From Phymatolithon calcareum (lineage: Eukaryota; Rhodophyta; Florideophyceae; Hapalidiales), in the NCBI GenBank assembly GCA_977006965.1, contig OZ345379.1, positions 744,001 to 808,000 of the forward strand: a stretch of DNA of 64,000 nt. Direction: 5' to 3'. Below the pieces are notes generated by a model that was not told where the DNA came from, searched no databases, and was given only the letters and a program-made list of their open reading frames with translations. The position numbers and the translations under genes are program-made. This document shows positions 10,048 through 20,594 of this stretch, piece after piece; within the stretch, counting starts at the first letter, position 1; every line of letters begins with the position of its first letter.

Positions 10048-10254
10048 TGCGGCAAGAAATGCTCGTCTGATCGGTCTTGCAGTTTCGAAGGCGATGCGAT
10101 GAGATGCGACCTCGTTCGAAAAGGAGGCATTACCCAAAAATTAACGATGAAACTACAGATTACAGTTACTGTATTGAAGTAACTTTTTTTTGTGATGTGC
10201 TTCAAAATGCTCTACTGTACTGTGTACAATATTGAGCTCAATCATAATCTCAAT

Positions 10255-11800
10255 CTCATCAGAGCACAGTATGGTCCACCTCTGGTTTTCCGTCTCTAGC
10301 GCTCAACGGCCATGCCGCCTGCAATGATATGACGTTCAGTATGGAGCACCTACGCAAGATAGAGCTAGCGCATGCTCTTCGGCAGCTGAAAGGTGGCAGT
10401 GCTGTATTGGGACCCTCGCCCGCGCCTCTCATGCACCACAAGTGCTCCGCCGTCTGAGCAGAAATATCGACGATGGCGTGCACAACAACAGACTGCTTGG
10501 CAGAGTGAAATTCTTGCCGAATTCGCAATCGCTGTCGAGGGGATATGCCACAACCTTATCGTCGCCAATCTATATCTCAGAGTCGTCTGCAAAAGGATGG
10601 CATTGACGCCTTAATTGTCAGCGCGTTGGCGACGACTTTCGGAAACTCTCAGCGCATGCAATGGAAGTCTGTGCGAATTCGTCCTTTCGAGCTTTCCAAG
10701 GCTATTGCAGAGCATTGTGCGAGACGCAAGAGGCTTGATACGCGCCATGCTAGGTTGGATTGGATTGCCCCCCTTCACAATTAGGCGAGATCATTGCTCA
10801 ACGTTATGTTTTTCCCCTGCAGACCTGGCAATAATCATCAACATGGGCAAATGCGGTCGTGCGGAATCGATCGAAGAATTGGTGTCCAAATGCTGCAAAC
10901 TTCATTGCGCTGCAAATCCTGCCGCGGTCGTGCGATTATGCTTTTCTTGTTCGGCTTTGTGACATTTCGGGCTTGCAAATATGAATCAATCTGGTATCAT
11001 GTGTCCCAATGCCTGTACAGATGGATACGATCAGGATTGTTGCCCTGATCTTGCTTTTGATGTGTGCTTAACGCATGACGAAGGAAGGGACATTGGATGT
11101 TACCGCCACCTGTGGTATAGTGGTAAAACTGCCTCCGCGCACCTGTGCGCATATTTCGGTATGATACAGGCAGGAATGTTGAGGTCGCCGGTTCGAGTCC
11201 TGTCACAAGCAAGAATTGAATTAACGTTCCGCAAAGGGCACACGGATGTCGCCGTGGAGTGGTGTGCAGCAGTACTAGCGCGAAGCAGATACGCGAGTAC
11301 CAGGAATGGATCCATATCAGGAGCATTTAGAGGACCCCTAGATGTTGAATAATGTACACTTTGTGTAATTCTAATAACCTGCAATAAACAAACAAACAAA
11401 TGTTACCGAAACCGCGTTCGCGGGACTCCAAAACCTGCATCAGAAGACTTCTGATGACAGACAATTTGGACAACAGTGACGCTCTGACGGTTAGTGGCAT
11501 CGAACAGGATGGCCATGCAGCATGAAATCTGGGAGTATGGATCTTGAACGAAAACGTAACACGAATAAGCATCGGTGCATGTTCTATGCCACGCCATCTC
11601 TTACCCGACCGAATACAAGTGTGCGAGTAGCATACCTTGAATTTGTTGTACCAAGAGTGACCCGAATTGAAACGCTGTCTTTCAATACATGCGCAATTCC
11701 GTCTACACTGTTTCGACCCATGGCGCAAGCAAACCAACCAGAACATGAACATTGTGCAGATCTGTTTCAGTATTACCTTCGCGTTCGGCGCTACTGTAGA
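10255..11800. repeat. Segmental repeat R1, copy A (interrupted by a SINE)
   Basis: 10255-11105 and 11400-11800 align along their length with 17600-18970 and 33000-34345, with many small changes. The three copies share stretches such as the region around CTCTTCGGCAGCTGAAAGG and the block starting GTGCTTAACGCATGACGAAG. Frames are open on both strands for up to about 140 codons. Minus-strand frames (for example 11327-11752) keep similar peptides between copies but with stops and shifts. I cannot name a product; this is probably decayed coding sequence. No kinase-like gene precedes it here, so copy A is truncated at about 10.25 kb beside the GIY-YIG-like gene. Confidence 0.75.
11106..11399 (+). 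mobile_element. tRNA-derived SINE, about 294 bp, with target site duplication
   Basis: The 9-base sequence ATGTTACCG occurs on both sides (11097-11105 and 11400-11408) and only once at the matching place in repeat copy B (about 18506-18514), so the segment between is an insertion. The 5' part has a pol III A box (TGGTATAGTGG, 11113-11123) and B box (GGTTCGAGTCC, 11190-11200), as in tRNA genes. The arms that would form the acceptor stem do not pair, and the boxes are further apart than in most tRNAs, so this is a tRNA-derived element and not a working tRNA. The 3' end is CTGCAATAAACAAACAAACAAA, a tetranucleotide tail. The same ending, with G for C, closes the LINE at 49.9 kb, suggesting that family supplies its reverse transcriptase. 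Confidence 0.85.
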
Positions 11801-12079
11801 TAGGACAGGTCGTCTTGATTAATGACTTTACAGCGTTCTACAATAGTAGAAAGAATTAGGCAACCTAACAGTTCAAAATTATGATGAAAATGTTTAATTA
11901 AACATAACTACCCTGGGTAGTTGCAAAAAGAAAAATTAAACTGTCGATTGCATAGTGCACGTATGCCATCCAGAAAATTTCCGAGTGGCATAATGTCCAA
12001 AACAGACACTGTACATGTTAGACTAGAAAAGGGATAGATCAGCTTCGCGGCGTCCTTATGCATTACAATCCGGTATGGA

Positions 12080-13162
12080 CTACTCTTCGATACGATTAAG
12101 TGATTGTACAAGTCCGTTCGCAGACGGGAGAACATGGTTGACATTATTAGGACCGCGGACAGACACCCAGACTGGCGCAAAGCCATCGCTGAACGAACGT
12201 CGTTCCTCTTCGGAGACGGCAAACATCAAGGAGCGGGAGACGAAAGAGTGATGTGCGCGTTGAGCAACGGGAACGGGAACCGGACCCGCGATTGGTCCAG
12301 GTTCATGTGGTTCCACCACAGGAATCAGTGGCCGGGCGCGGACGCGACGACGGTGTATCGAGCCTCCTAGTGCTTCAGAAACGGTCCCGGACTGGACAAA
12401 GCGAGCCGGGTTGCACGGAGCACTGCGGGCTACCCGCGCCGGACGCCTCTCCTGCTTAAATGCTGTCCAGTTGAATAAAACTGAAATAACGCGAAGCGTC
12501 ATCACAAGATCCAGTGCCTTTGACTTCTGCAATGCGGCCCAAACCATGGTCATCATCGGCTCATCCAGCGAATGCGGCTTTTCTACAACTCAGAACGAGT
12601 AAAGCACCCAAAGGAGCGATATCTGTCCTGCCTTGACGATCACTGCCTTCCATAATTGCCCAGGCAGACGACCGATGTCGAGCAGGAGGAGAACTATAAA
12701 AACGTACTTGAGTGATTCCACACCGAGTTTGAGTTTTGAAACATCAAACTCCTTCATACCCGCTGCCCAATCTCCGGGGATTATTGGCACCAGACGAGCA
12801 CCGTTGGAGTAATAGAATGCCAAAATGGCGATAACTTGCCCCGCCAAACCGGCCCACAATAGAAAACGACGACTGCGGTCCACATGCTTCTTGCCAATTG
12901 CGCGGATTGAATGGTAAATGGCCGTGAACGAAACGGAGAAGAAAATGACGATCAGCTCTAAGTCATTGAGGTTTTCACGCCAAGGAAGAACCGCAAAGTT
13001 GAGCAGAAACACAAGTGGCGGCAGTGGGTCGACAATCACGTTCTCGCGGCTGAAGAAGCAAAAAAACCAGACAGATAAGGCGGGGACGGCAATGCAAGGC
13101 AGGACGAAAAGTTCTCGATGAAGAACAGCAGAGCCGGACAGACGTCCGGGCATAGGAGCCAT
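12080..13162 (-). pseudogene. TMP copy A: multi-pass membrane protein gene with a nonsense codon
   Basis: This aligns end to end with the open TMP genes at 34940-36025 and elsewhere. The start is ATG at 13162 (MAPMPGRLSGS) and the end is at 12080 (ending NRIEE), 360 codons. The frame is kept throughout, but one codon that is Trp in copy B (LYSFWVVEKPHSL) is TGA here at about 12590, splitting the product after six hydrophobic segments (LYSF-stop). The rest, from MMTMVWAALQ on, stays open, so decay is recent or the stop is the only lesion. The C-terminal tail is more diverged than the membrane part. See the copy at 34940 for topology. It lies at the end of segmental copy A, on the same strand as every other TMP. 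Confidence 0.85.
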
Positions 13163-13399
13163 CACAGACAGTTTCGGGTTTGCCTCTGCGCAGTTGCGTA
13201 GTCGCTTCACATCTCCTGTATAGTAGCGATGCCAATATATATTTTTGACGTCGACGTGAAATTTGCGGAAGAGGGATTTAATCAGTGCGGGCCCCACCGA
13301 TTAATCCCTCATCGATCGACGCGCCGGGCACGCGTGCGCTGCATTTGTTTCCCTCAAAAGTGGTCCACATCCCGTACATGTACTCACCTCTAAACTTTA

Positions 13400-14120
13400 T
13401 GGTGATCATCACCAACAATGTTATCTCATGATGAGATAACATTGTTATGATAGGTCCACCGGGACTGAAATCCCTCTTCACCTGCATCTTTACTACCCGT
13501 CCCGAAGCAGCAAGGCCTTGCTGTAGCCCCTCCATGCCAACTTCCTGAAGTTCAAAGTCTTGCATACAGTACTTTCTGCATGATCGAAACAGATGTAAAT
13601 TAACAAAACAGATGTTTTTCTACGCTCAAGTCCGGACAGAAAAGGATAGCTACGGCGCCTCGCCCGTTCGAGATGCTCATCGCAACGTGTAGTTACGGGT
13701 CCTTTAAAAAATGAACCCGTAGCTACACGTCGCGATGCGGATACTGAAAAATTAATATTAATTTTGAACGTTGCGGTGCATCCGCATGCGGATGCACCGC
13801 AACGTTCAACCCCAACCTAATTTACTGTACAGTACGACATCTTGCATCCATTGTGAATCATACAGTACCAGAACTTTTGCTTAAAAATGTATGATACCCC
13901 GTGAAGTTCATGATGAACTTCCGGAAGTTGGCGTGGAGGGGCTACAGCAAGGCTTCGGGACTGGTAGTCGAGTTGCAGTAGAAGAGGGATTGCAGTCCCG
14001 GTGGGGCCTATCATAACATGTACTCACCGCTAAAAACTTAAAAAATAAGGGTCTTCAGTTTGAGGATTGAAGCTTTCTGTCCGGGCTTCAGCGCAGAAAA
14101 ACATCTGTTTTGTTGCGCTC
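13400..14120. repeat. Inverted-repeat (fold-back) element with nested palindromes
   Basis: Arms of about 105 bp at 13446-13550 and 13915-14018 are inverted copies of each other (one reads GGGACTGAAATCCCTCTTC, the other its complement), and a related single arm is at about 54189-54285. Between and beside the arms are perfect or near-perfect palindromes: 13400-13414, 13414-13446 (16-bp arms, 1-base spacer), about 13668-13728 (arms of about 20 bp) and 13764-13809 (46 bp, no spacer). No frame here is convincing. The layout suggests a fold-back or MITE-type transposon, possibly several nested in each other. Ends and target duplication were not resolved. Confidence 0.65.
13764..13809. repeat. 46-bp perfect palindrome
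   Basis: Arms start TTGAACGTTGCGGTGCATCC and meet at a central GCATGC, with no spacer and no mismatch. Confidence 0.92.
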
Positions 14121-14389
14121 AAGCCCAGACAGTACCGAAAACATGTGTGCGAGTAGCATGCCTTGAATTTGTTGCGGCAAGAGTGACCCGCATGTGTAAC
14201 TGCTGTGTAATTGCTTTCGCCCCGATGGGGCTCCCAAGGCAGTGCTTTATTTCTGAATTATCTTCTACTTCGGTTACGGCAGCGCGTTATTTCTGCTAGG
14301 TAATTTAGAAAGCGCACCTTCTTCTCTGCCTGCCGCTCGAAATACGATTCGATTCCACCCGGAACAAACGCGGTGGTTCCAAGATCCGC

Positions 14390-14760
14390 GAGAGTGACCT
14401 TCATAGAAACGCTGTCTGTGAAGAAATGCGCAGTTCCGTATACTTTGTTTAGAGTCCAACATTCTTGTCGTCCACGCTAGCCTCTTAGGGGAATAAAGCA
14501 TTCATTCATTCATACTTTGTTTCGAGCCATGGCGTAAGCTAACCAAACAGAACATGAGTACTGTCTTGTGCAGATCTGTAATTACCTTCGACGGTATCGA
14601 AACTTCCTAACATGAACTCGATTAGCAAAACGAAGCAACTGCACTGTTCACCGTCATGCAATACTGTACATTGCACGGTGCCAACTTCTGAACATGCTAC
14701 AGCAGAACAGGGCAACACAACTTTGTAAAACAAGTACTGTAGGTGGAGATCACCAGAGTG
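14390..14760. repeat. Fragment of segmental repeat R1 with a retroposed insert
   Basis: This aligns with about 18760-18990 and 19360-19580 (for example the shared CGAGCCATGGCG region and CACCGTCATGCAATAC). It is interrupted by a 61-bp insert (separate entry) and ends at the Tc1-like element. No gene is recognised. Confidence 0.6.
14451..14511 (+). mobile_element. 61-bp 5'-truncated retroposed 3' end (LINE family 2)
   Basis: The insert is flanked by the direct repeat ATACTTTGTTT (14440-14450 and 14512-14522). The paralogous site near 18800 has a single copy (TACACTGTTTCGAGCC), giving an empty site. The insert contains GCTAGCCTCTTAGGGGAA and a four-base (ATTC) tail. A similar GCTAGCC..TTAGGGGAA closes the minus-strand LINE remnant at 52.0 kb. 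I infer a severely 5'-truncated LINE or SINE end. Confidence 0.65.
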
Positions 14761-15499
14761 TACAGTCCTCGAAGTTGGATTACGGACACGTGGACGAGAT
14801 AAAAGATGGACCTGCCCGACGGCCCATTTTAAAAATTAATTTTATGGTATCGAAGCGCTCAAAATGCAAAACTAATTGACGGAGTTGGAGAGCTCTGCGC
14901 TAGCGTCATCGCATTCAGATACGCAAAATAGTAATTACGGGCAGTTTTTCACCGAAACTCAATTACGGACAGATCACCTCAAGTTTAAACGGAAAGTCAC
15001 TAATTCCTCAAAATGCGTCCTTCACGCTCTATGACGTCAACACATCGCTTCGGCATTGATACATTCAGCTTTTAATAGTCGAATCTTCGATATTGCTCGA
15101 ACAAACTAATGACCTCTTCTTTCAGCTCTTCCATGCTTTTAAACTGCCGAAAACCCTTGTAAACTTCCCGGACGAGGATCCCCAGAGATTCTTGACTATG
15201 TTGAGATTGGGAAACTTAAGCCGGACAAGGGAGAATGTCAACGTAATTATCAGAAAACCAGTCTTTTGGGTACTAGCGGACGTGGCTCGGAGCATTATCC
15301 TGCTGAATTATCCAGTCGTTGGGACACTTTTCCTCTCTAACGGCAGTAAACACTGCGTTAGCACATTGTAGTTGTCATCAGAGTTCCTTCTCCCATTATG
15401 AGCGCTTCGATAACATAAATTTAATTTTCAAAGTGGGCCGTCGGGCAGGTCCAACTTTTATCTCGTCCACGTGTCCGTAATCCAACTTCGAGGACTGTA
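14761..15499 (-). mobile_element. Decayed Tc1/mariner-family DNA transposon
   Basis: The ends are inverted repeats of roughly 110 bp beginning TACAGTCCTCGAAGTTGG (14761 inward, and its complement ending at 15499), fitting TA-target Tc1-type elements. Read on the minus strand between about 15330 and 15010, the interior gives WIIQQDNAPSHVR, then (with stops and a shift) a match to SPDLNPIENLWG as KFPNLNIVKNLWG, then ILVREVYKGFRQF and MPKRCVDVIEREG. These are the conserved second-Asp region, DxE/D region and C-terminal end of Tc1 transposases. The N-terminal DNA-binding part is missing and several stops are present, so it cannot move itself. Host DNA outside both ends is itself inverted-duplicated (about 14664-14760 and 15500-15597). 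Confidence 0.8.
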
Positions 15500-15717
15500 C
15501 ACTCTGGTGATCTCCACCTACAGTACTTGTTTTGCAAAGTTGTGTTGCCCTGTTCTGCTGTAGCATATTCAGAAGTTGGCACCGTGCAATGTACACTCCC
15601 CGAAATTAATATAGCCCCACTTTGGCAAACCGTCAGCGGCACACGCATGGCGGGAATCGCGTTAAAGGACCGGTGGGCCTTTAATCGTCTACTCCTTGCT
15701 CTACGTAATGTGGTGTA

Positions 15718-15920
15718 CAGTATCGAGGTAGAAGTGCTGACGTGCGTATTGGTGGACCCGACCTCGGCCCGGTTGTGGAAATAATTCTGGTCGCCCCGAT
15801 GCGGAGACGTTTTCGTCTTAACCTCTCAATTTTTGCAGCGGTGCAATCGATAGCATGACACTTGCCTTCCCACCACCGGCAGCAGTACAGTACTGTTTGT
15901 CAGCGTTCCAGCTCCATGTT
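15718..15920. repeat. Repeat R2, copy B1
   Basis: About 200 bp including GACCTCGGCCCGGTTGTGG. It recurs at about 19630-19860 and, in part, at about 31740-31840. In both larger segmental copies it stands just left of the 16.0/31.9-kb module. No coding function is seen. Confidence 0.65.
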
Positions 15921-15955
15921 CTATAGCCAAAGCGCACACGGGTGCCCCAGCATGT

Positions 15956-16570
15956 TCATCTGTCCGGTGAGAACCTGTGCAGGGGAGGCCTTCCGACAGT
16001 GGTGAAGACTAGCAGCAAACCGAGCTGTCGCCGTCGCTCGCGGGAACGGCGATAACTACCAACGAACATGCCCGTCACCTTCGCGGGGTCGTATTTCTTG
16101 TCCTCATTTTGCTTGCCCTGCATGTCCACCTCCTCGTCCACCTCGAGGTACTTCGGCGGGGGCGGCGTGACGGCGACGGTGGTAAGCACGACAACGCACT
16201 CAGACTGACGTTAACAGCGGCGCTTGCGCACTACGCGCAGATGACAGAGCCGAAGGGACACTCGTCGCCGAGACTGATGCTGCGCGATTTGCTCGAGCTG
16301 AGCAGGCAGGCAGTCATCGAGGGCGCGCGTGCAGATGGTGATGCTCGTGCACCTGCAGTCGATGTGTCCGCACTTTGTCATGCTCTTACAGAGCATGTCT
16401 GCGCTCGCGACCGCCGTCCGGCCAAAACGAAAAACATGACGGTGTTGCAGCGGCGTACGGCACTATGCCATTGTCATGCCCGACGCGAAGCTGAGCGAGT
16501 GGGAGCTCGTGCTAGCGCGCTTTCCGGGCAACTATTTTCGCAAGTGCTACGAGAGGGTGGGTGCTGCTGA
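15956..16570. other. Divergent pair of conserved short ORFs in segmental copy B
   Basis: The minus-strand frame 15956-16189 contains DMQGKQNEDKKYDPAK; the plus-strand frame 16109-16570 contains MTEPKGHSSPRLMLRDLLEL and a helical, Arg/Ala-rich continuation. Both are open and similar in copy C (31734-32057 minus, 32025-32486 plus). They overlap head to head. The plus-strand peptide from about residue 45 (ATG at about 16241) looks the more protein-like of the two. I recognise neither. Their persistence in two diverged copies hints at past coding on at least one strand, but GC-rich DNA can keep both strands open by chance. Confidence 0.4.
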
Positions 16571-16589
16571 ACAAGAACATACACTCGGT

Positions 16590-17613
16590 TTACTGCTGTT
16601 CGCCTCGCAAGAAACTACAAACACGTTCGAAGCCGTAATAATCATTCTGCTTACAAGACTGTGTCGAGTTGGGATCACACCAGCCGGCGCTTCCCCTCTT
16701 GCGAGCACCAGGAGGAAAAGCACCGTCATCGTGAGCAGAATCGAAGTCAATTAGCATAGGTCGATCATCATCGTCAAGCATGATGTTGCCAGGCATGACG
16801 TCGTTGTGGCAGATTCCGAGCGAGTGCAAGTGATCGATGCCCCGTCGTATACCAGTAAGACAAGCTTCCACATCGAGCGCCGCTTGTCCCTTGTAAAGGC
16901 GCTGAAAGAGATTGGCTTTGTACTTTTTGAAGCAAAGCGCGAAAATGCGAGCTTGCCCATCGAGCACAACGCCACGGTACTCCGCTATGTTAGGGGTGTG
17001 GATGGCGCTTGAGCATTTCGCACGTGTTCGCTTCACGGCGCATCAATGTTGCAGGTGAGCTGTCGCCTGTGTAGAGGTGCACACGTGCCTTTTTCAAGTA
17101 CGCGTCCGCAGAATGCGGATCGCTGGTAACAGAGTGAACGCCCGCGTCGAACGGAGGGAACACCGTATGCAGTGGTACGCTCAGTAGCTTCACCTGCGTG
17201 TTCGGCGCCAGTTTCTTGGGAATACGCAACAAAAGCAGCTTTTCCGCCCTGTACTTGCAGACCAGGAGCGTGTGCTCCTTGACAGATTGCTCTTTGACTC
17301 CCGCTTCGCCCATTGGGATCACACGGACTGATTCGTTGTCCAGGTCTTGCTGCTGCGGAAGCACCGATGCAAGCTCAGTGGACGGTGCAACAATTTCACA
17401 TTTGCTAATGTTTCGGCCAACTTCAACGATGAAGAACTCCATGTTGACAAATGAGCCCAGGCATAGCCTCGTTGCGCTCACTTTCCCATTCTTATTGTAG
17501 CAAAAGACGTGGTGGAGTTTCTCCATCAGTGCGCTGAGTCCCAGGCAGATGCCGAGTGGCGAGCGGAGCGGCGAGAAAAGAGACGAAGCTCTAATAATGC
17601 TCAAATGATGCAT
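16590..17613 (-). pseudogene. Kinase-like gene of repeat unit B, frameshifted
   Basis: On the minus strand, frame one (17613-16990) ends EMLKRHPHP and frame two (17036-16590) resumes NIAEYRGVVLDG. One extra base in a CCCCT run near 16992 separates them; joined, the sense is the familiar HPHPNI..Y.G of kinase-like folds. The C-terminal part reads GIDHLHSLGICHNDVMPGNIMLDD, then MLIDFDSA: this is the catalytic loop (HND in place of HRD) and the metal motif (DFD in place of DFG) seen in protein-kinase-like proteins of fungi and algae. The N-terminal ~190 residues have no fold I know. Total about 330 residues before decay. Copy C (32567-33085) has lost the whole kinase half by an internal deletion. 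Confidence 0.7.
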
Positions 17614-18970
17614 ACTGTACAGTAGCGCTCAATGGCCATCGCTGTATCACTCGGCACCAACCAAAGCGCACACGGTACATCTGCCATCGGCAACTGCAGG
17701 TATCATAATTCCCGATGATGCCGCCCGCAATGATTTGGTGTTCAGCATGGAGACGCTGCGCAAGATAGAGCTCGCGCATGCTCTTCGGCAGCTGAAAGGT
17801 GACTGTGTTGCATTGGACCCGCGCCCTCGCCGCTCATGCGCTACGAGTGCTCCGCCATCCTGAGCAGAAATGTCGACGATGGCCTGCATAACAACAGACT
17901 GCTTGTCAGAGTGAGATTCTTACCGAATTCGCAATCGCCGTCGAGGGGATATGCCACAACCTTTATCGTCGCTAATGTGCATCTCAGAGCCGTTTGCAAG
18001 TGGATGGCTTTGACGTCTTAATTGTCCGCGCGTTGGCCACGACTTTCGGAAACTCTCAGCACATGCAATGGAAGCCTATGCGAATTCGTCATTTCCAGCT
18101 ATACAATGCTTTTTCGGAGCATAGCGCACGACGTACGAGGCTTGATATGCGCCGTGCTAGGTTGGATTGGATTGACCCCCTTCACAAATAGGCGAGATCA
18201 TTGCTCAACGTTATGTTTTTCCCCTGCAGACCTAGCAATAATCATCAACATGGGCAAATGCGGTGGTGCGGAATCGATCGAAGAATTGGTGTCCAAATGC
18301 TGCAAACTTCATTGCGCTACAAATCCTGCCGCGGTCATGGCGATTATTCTTTTCTTGTTCGACTTTGTGACATTTCTGGCTTGCAAATATGAATCAATCT
18401 GGTATCATGTGTCCCAATGCCTGTACAGATGCATACGATCAGGATTATTGCCCTGATCTTGCTTTTGATGTGTGCTTAACGCATGACGAAGGAAGGGACA
18501 TTGGATGTTACCGAAACCGCGTTCGCGGGACTCCAAAACCTGCATCAGAAGACTTCTGATGACAGACAATTTGGACAACAATGACGCTCTGACGGTTAGT
18601 GGCGTCGAACAGGATGGCCATGCAGCATGAAATCTGGGAATATTGATCTTGAACGAAAACGTAACACGAATAAGCATAGGTGCATGTTCTATGCCACGCC
18701 ATCTCTTACCCGACTGAAGACATGTGTGCGAGTAGCATACCTTGAATTTGTTGTGCCAAGAGTGACCCGAATTGAAACGCTGTCTTTCAATACATGCGCA
18801 ATTCCGTCTACACTGTTTCGAGCCATGGCGCAAGCAAACCAGAACGTGAACATTGTGCAGATCTGTTTCATATTACCTTCGACGATATCTAAACTTCCGA
18901 ATATGAACCCGATTAGAAAAACGAAGAAACTGCATTGTTCACCGTCATGCAATACATTGCGCAGTGCCCA
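17600..18970. repeat. Segmental repeat R1, copy B
   Basis: This is the uninterrupted version of the copy at 10.25-11.8 kb, and it gives the empty site for the SINE. Minus-strand frames 18405-18833 and 18689-18952 overlap in different phases. The second has a hydrophobic stretch (FFVFLIGFIFGSLDI) that is also partly kept in the duplicate at 19278-19493. It could be a broken two-part membrane gene, but no intact form is present in the window. Confidence 0.7.
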
Positions 18971-19139
18971 CTTTTGAACATGCTAGAAGAGGGAAACACG
19001 GCTTGTGAAACAAGTAGGTGGAAATCGCCAGTGTGTAAAGTGTATTGAGGAAGAAGTGTTGACGTGCGTATCGGGACTTCAGTGCGGCTGTGCAAATAAT
19101 TCTAATATAAGATATTGGTCGCCCCGATGTGGAGACCCC

Positions 19140-19565
19140 TGCTTCTGATGACAGACAATCTGGACGGCAGTGACGCTCTGGCGATTAATGGCGTCGAACA
19201 GGATAGATATGCGACATGAAGTCTGGGAATATTGATCCTGAACGAAAACGTAACACGAATAAGCATCGGCGCATGTTCTATGCCACGCCATCTCTTACCC
19301 GACTGAAGACATGTGTGCGAGTACCATATCTTGACTTTGCTGTGCCAAGAGTGACGCGCATTGAAACGCTGTCTTTCAAGACATGCGCAAATCGGTCTAC
19401 TTTGTTACGAGCCATGGCGCAAGCAAACCAGAACGTGAACATTGTGCAGATCTGTTTCATATTACCTTCGACGATATCTAAACTTCCGAACATGAACCTG
19501 ATTAGAAAAACGAAGAAACTGCACTATTCACCGTCATGCAATACATTGCGCAGTGTCCACTTTTG
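19140..19565. repeat. Partial duplicate of R1 within copy B
   Basis: This repeats about 18545-18970 with roughly one change per 15 bases. The shared text includes GAACGAAAACGTAACACGAA and TTACCTTCGACGATATCTAA. It shows a local duplication inside the larger unit. Confidence 0.7.
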
Positions 19566-19629
19566 AACATGCTAGAAGAGGGCAACACGGCTTTTGAAAC
19601 AAGTAGGTGGAGATCGCCAGTGTGTATGT

Positions 19630-19860
19630 CGTGTATCGAGGTAGAAATTCTGACGTGCGTATTGGGGGACCCGACCTCGGCCCGGTTGTGGAAATAATTC
19701 TAAGACAAGATATTGGTCGCCCCGATGTGGAGACGTTTTCCTCTAAACCACTCAGTTTTAGCTGCGGTGCAATCGATACCCCGCGTAGTATGACACTTGG
19801 CTTCCCACCATCGGCGACAGTACTGTTCGTTAGCGCTCCAGCTCCAGGTTCTCTACTACT
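19630..19860. repeat. Repeat R2, copy B2
   Basis: Second occurrence of the 15718-15920 sequence within unit B, here following the R1 duplicate. Confidence 0.6.
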
Positions 19861-19899
19861 GTATACTTGGCAACAAGGCTGGTCGTCTATACAACAATG

Positions 19900-20145
19900 T
19901 CTGTTTATACCCTCGATTTTATGAGTCCCAGCGCAATAGTCATGTGGAAAATCTACCACTCACTCAGCCTCATGATGGAAGCCAGTTTAGTATCCACTGA
20001 GAATAGGTCGGATACTGCTCCATCTGGGCTTGAAATGCTTTCCTAGGCTGGAACTACCCGGTCCGAATCGCCGTCCCGTCTCTGCGACTTGCAAAAATTA
20101 CTGCCAGCAAGACAAAATTCGCTGACAATTCCCCCCTCGTCACAC
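19900..20145 (-). pseudogene. Decayed companion ORF of TMP copy B
   Basis: On the minus strand this aligns with the companion ORF at 38390-38665: both begin GGAATTGTC and share a later GACTATTGCGCTGGG. It has stops and shifts here. It lies about 450 bp downstream of TMP copy B, as companions do in the 38-45 kb array. Confidence 0.5.
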
Positions 20146-20594
20146 AAACCACCGCCTCTCGGGCATGCACACCACAGCCATTTCTCAACCTGGACGCCCA
20201 ACTTGGAATGCATTCCCAGTGCGCTTGTTTGTTTGGCGCTACTGTAGATAAGACAGGTCGTCTTGATTCATGACTTCAAAGCGTTCCAAAAGAGAGGCGC
20301 TGTTCGGCAACCGATCAGTACAAAATCATGATGAAAAAGTTTAAGAAAGAACTACCCTGGGTAGTCGCTAGAAGTAAAGTTATACCGTCGATTGCATAGT
20401 GCACGTATCCCATCACGGAACTGTCAAAAACAGACACTGACATATAAGTTTGATTTGCGGCGTTCTTATGAATTACCATCCGGTACGAACAACGCTTCGT
20501 TACTATTAAGTGATTATACAAGTCGGTTCGCAGACAGCAGAACACGGTTGATATTACTGAGACCGCGGACAGACACCCGGACTGGCACAAAGCC

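Noticed and set aside
11106-11215. Functional tRNA gene
   Set aside because: A and B boxes are present but the sequences that should form the acceptor stem do not pair and the segment lies inside an insertion with a target duplication; called a SINE.
15093-15371. 92-codon plus-strand ORF
   Set aside because: Antisense to the recognisable Tc1 transposase remnant.
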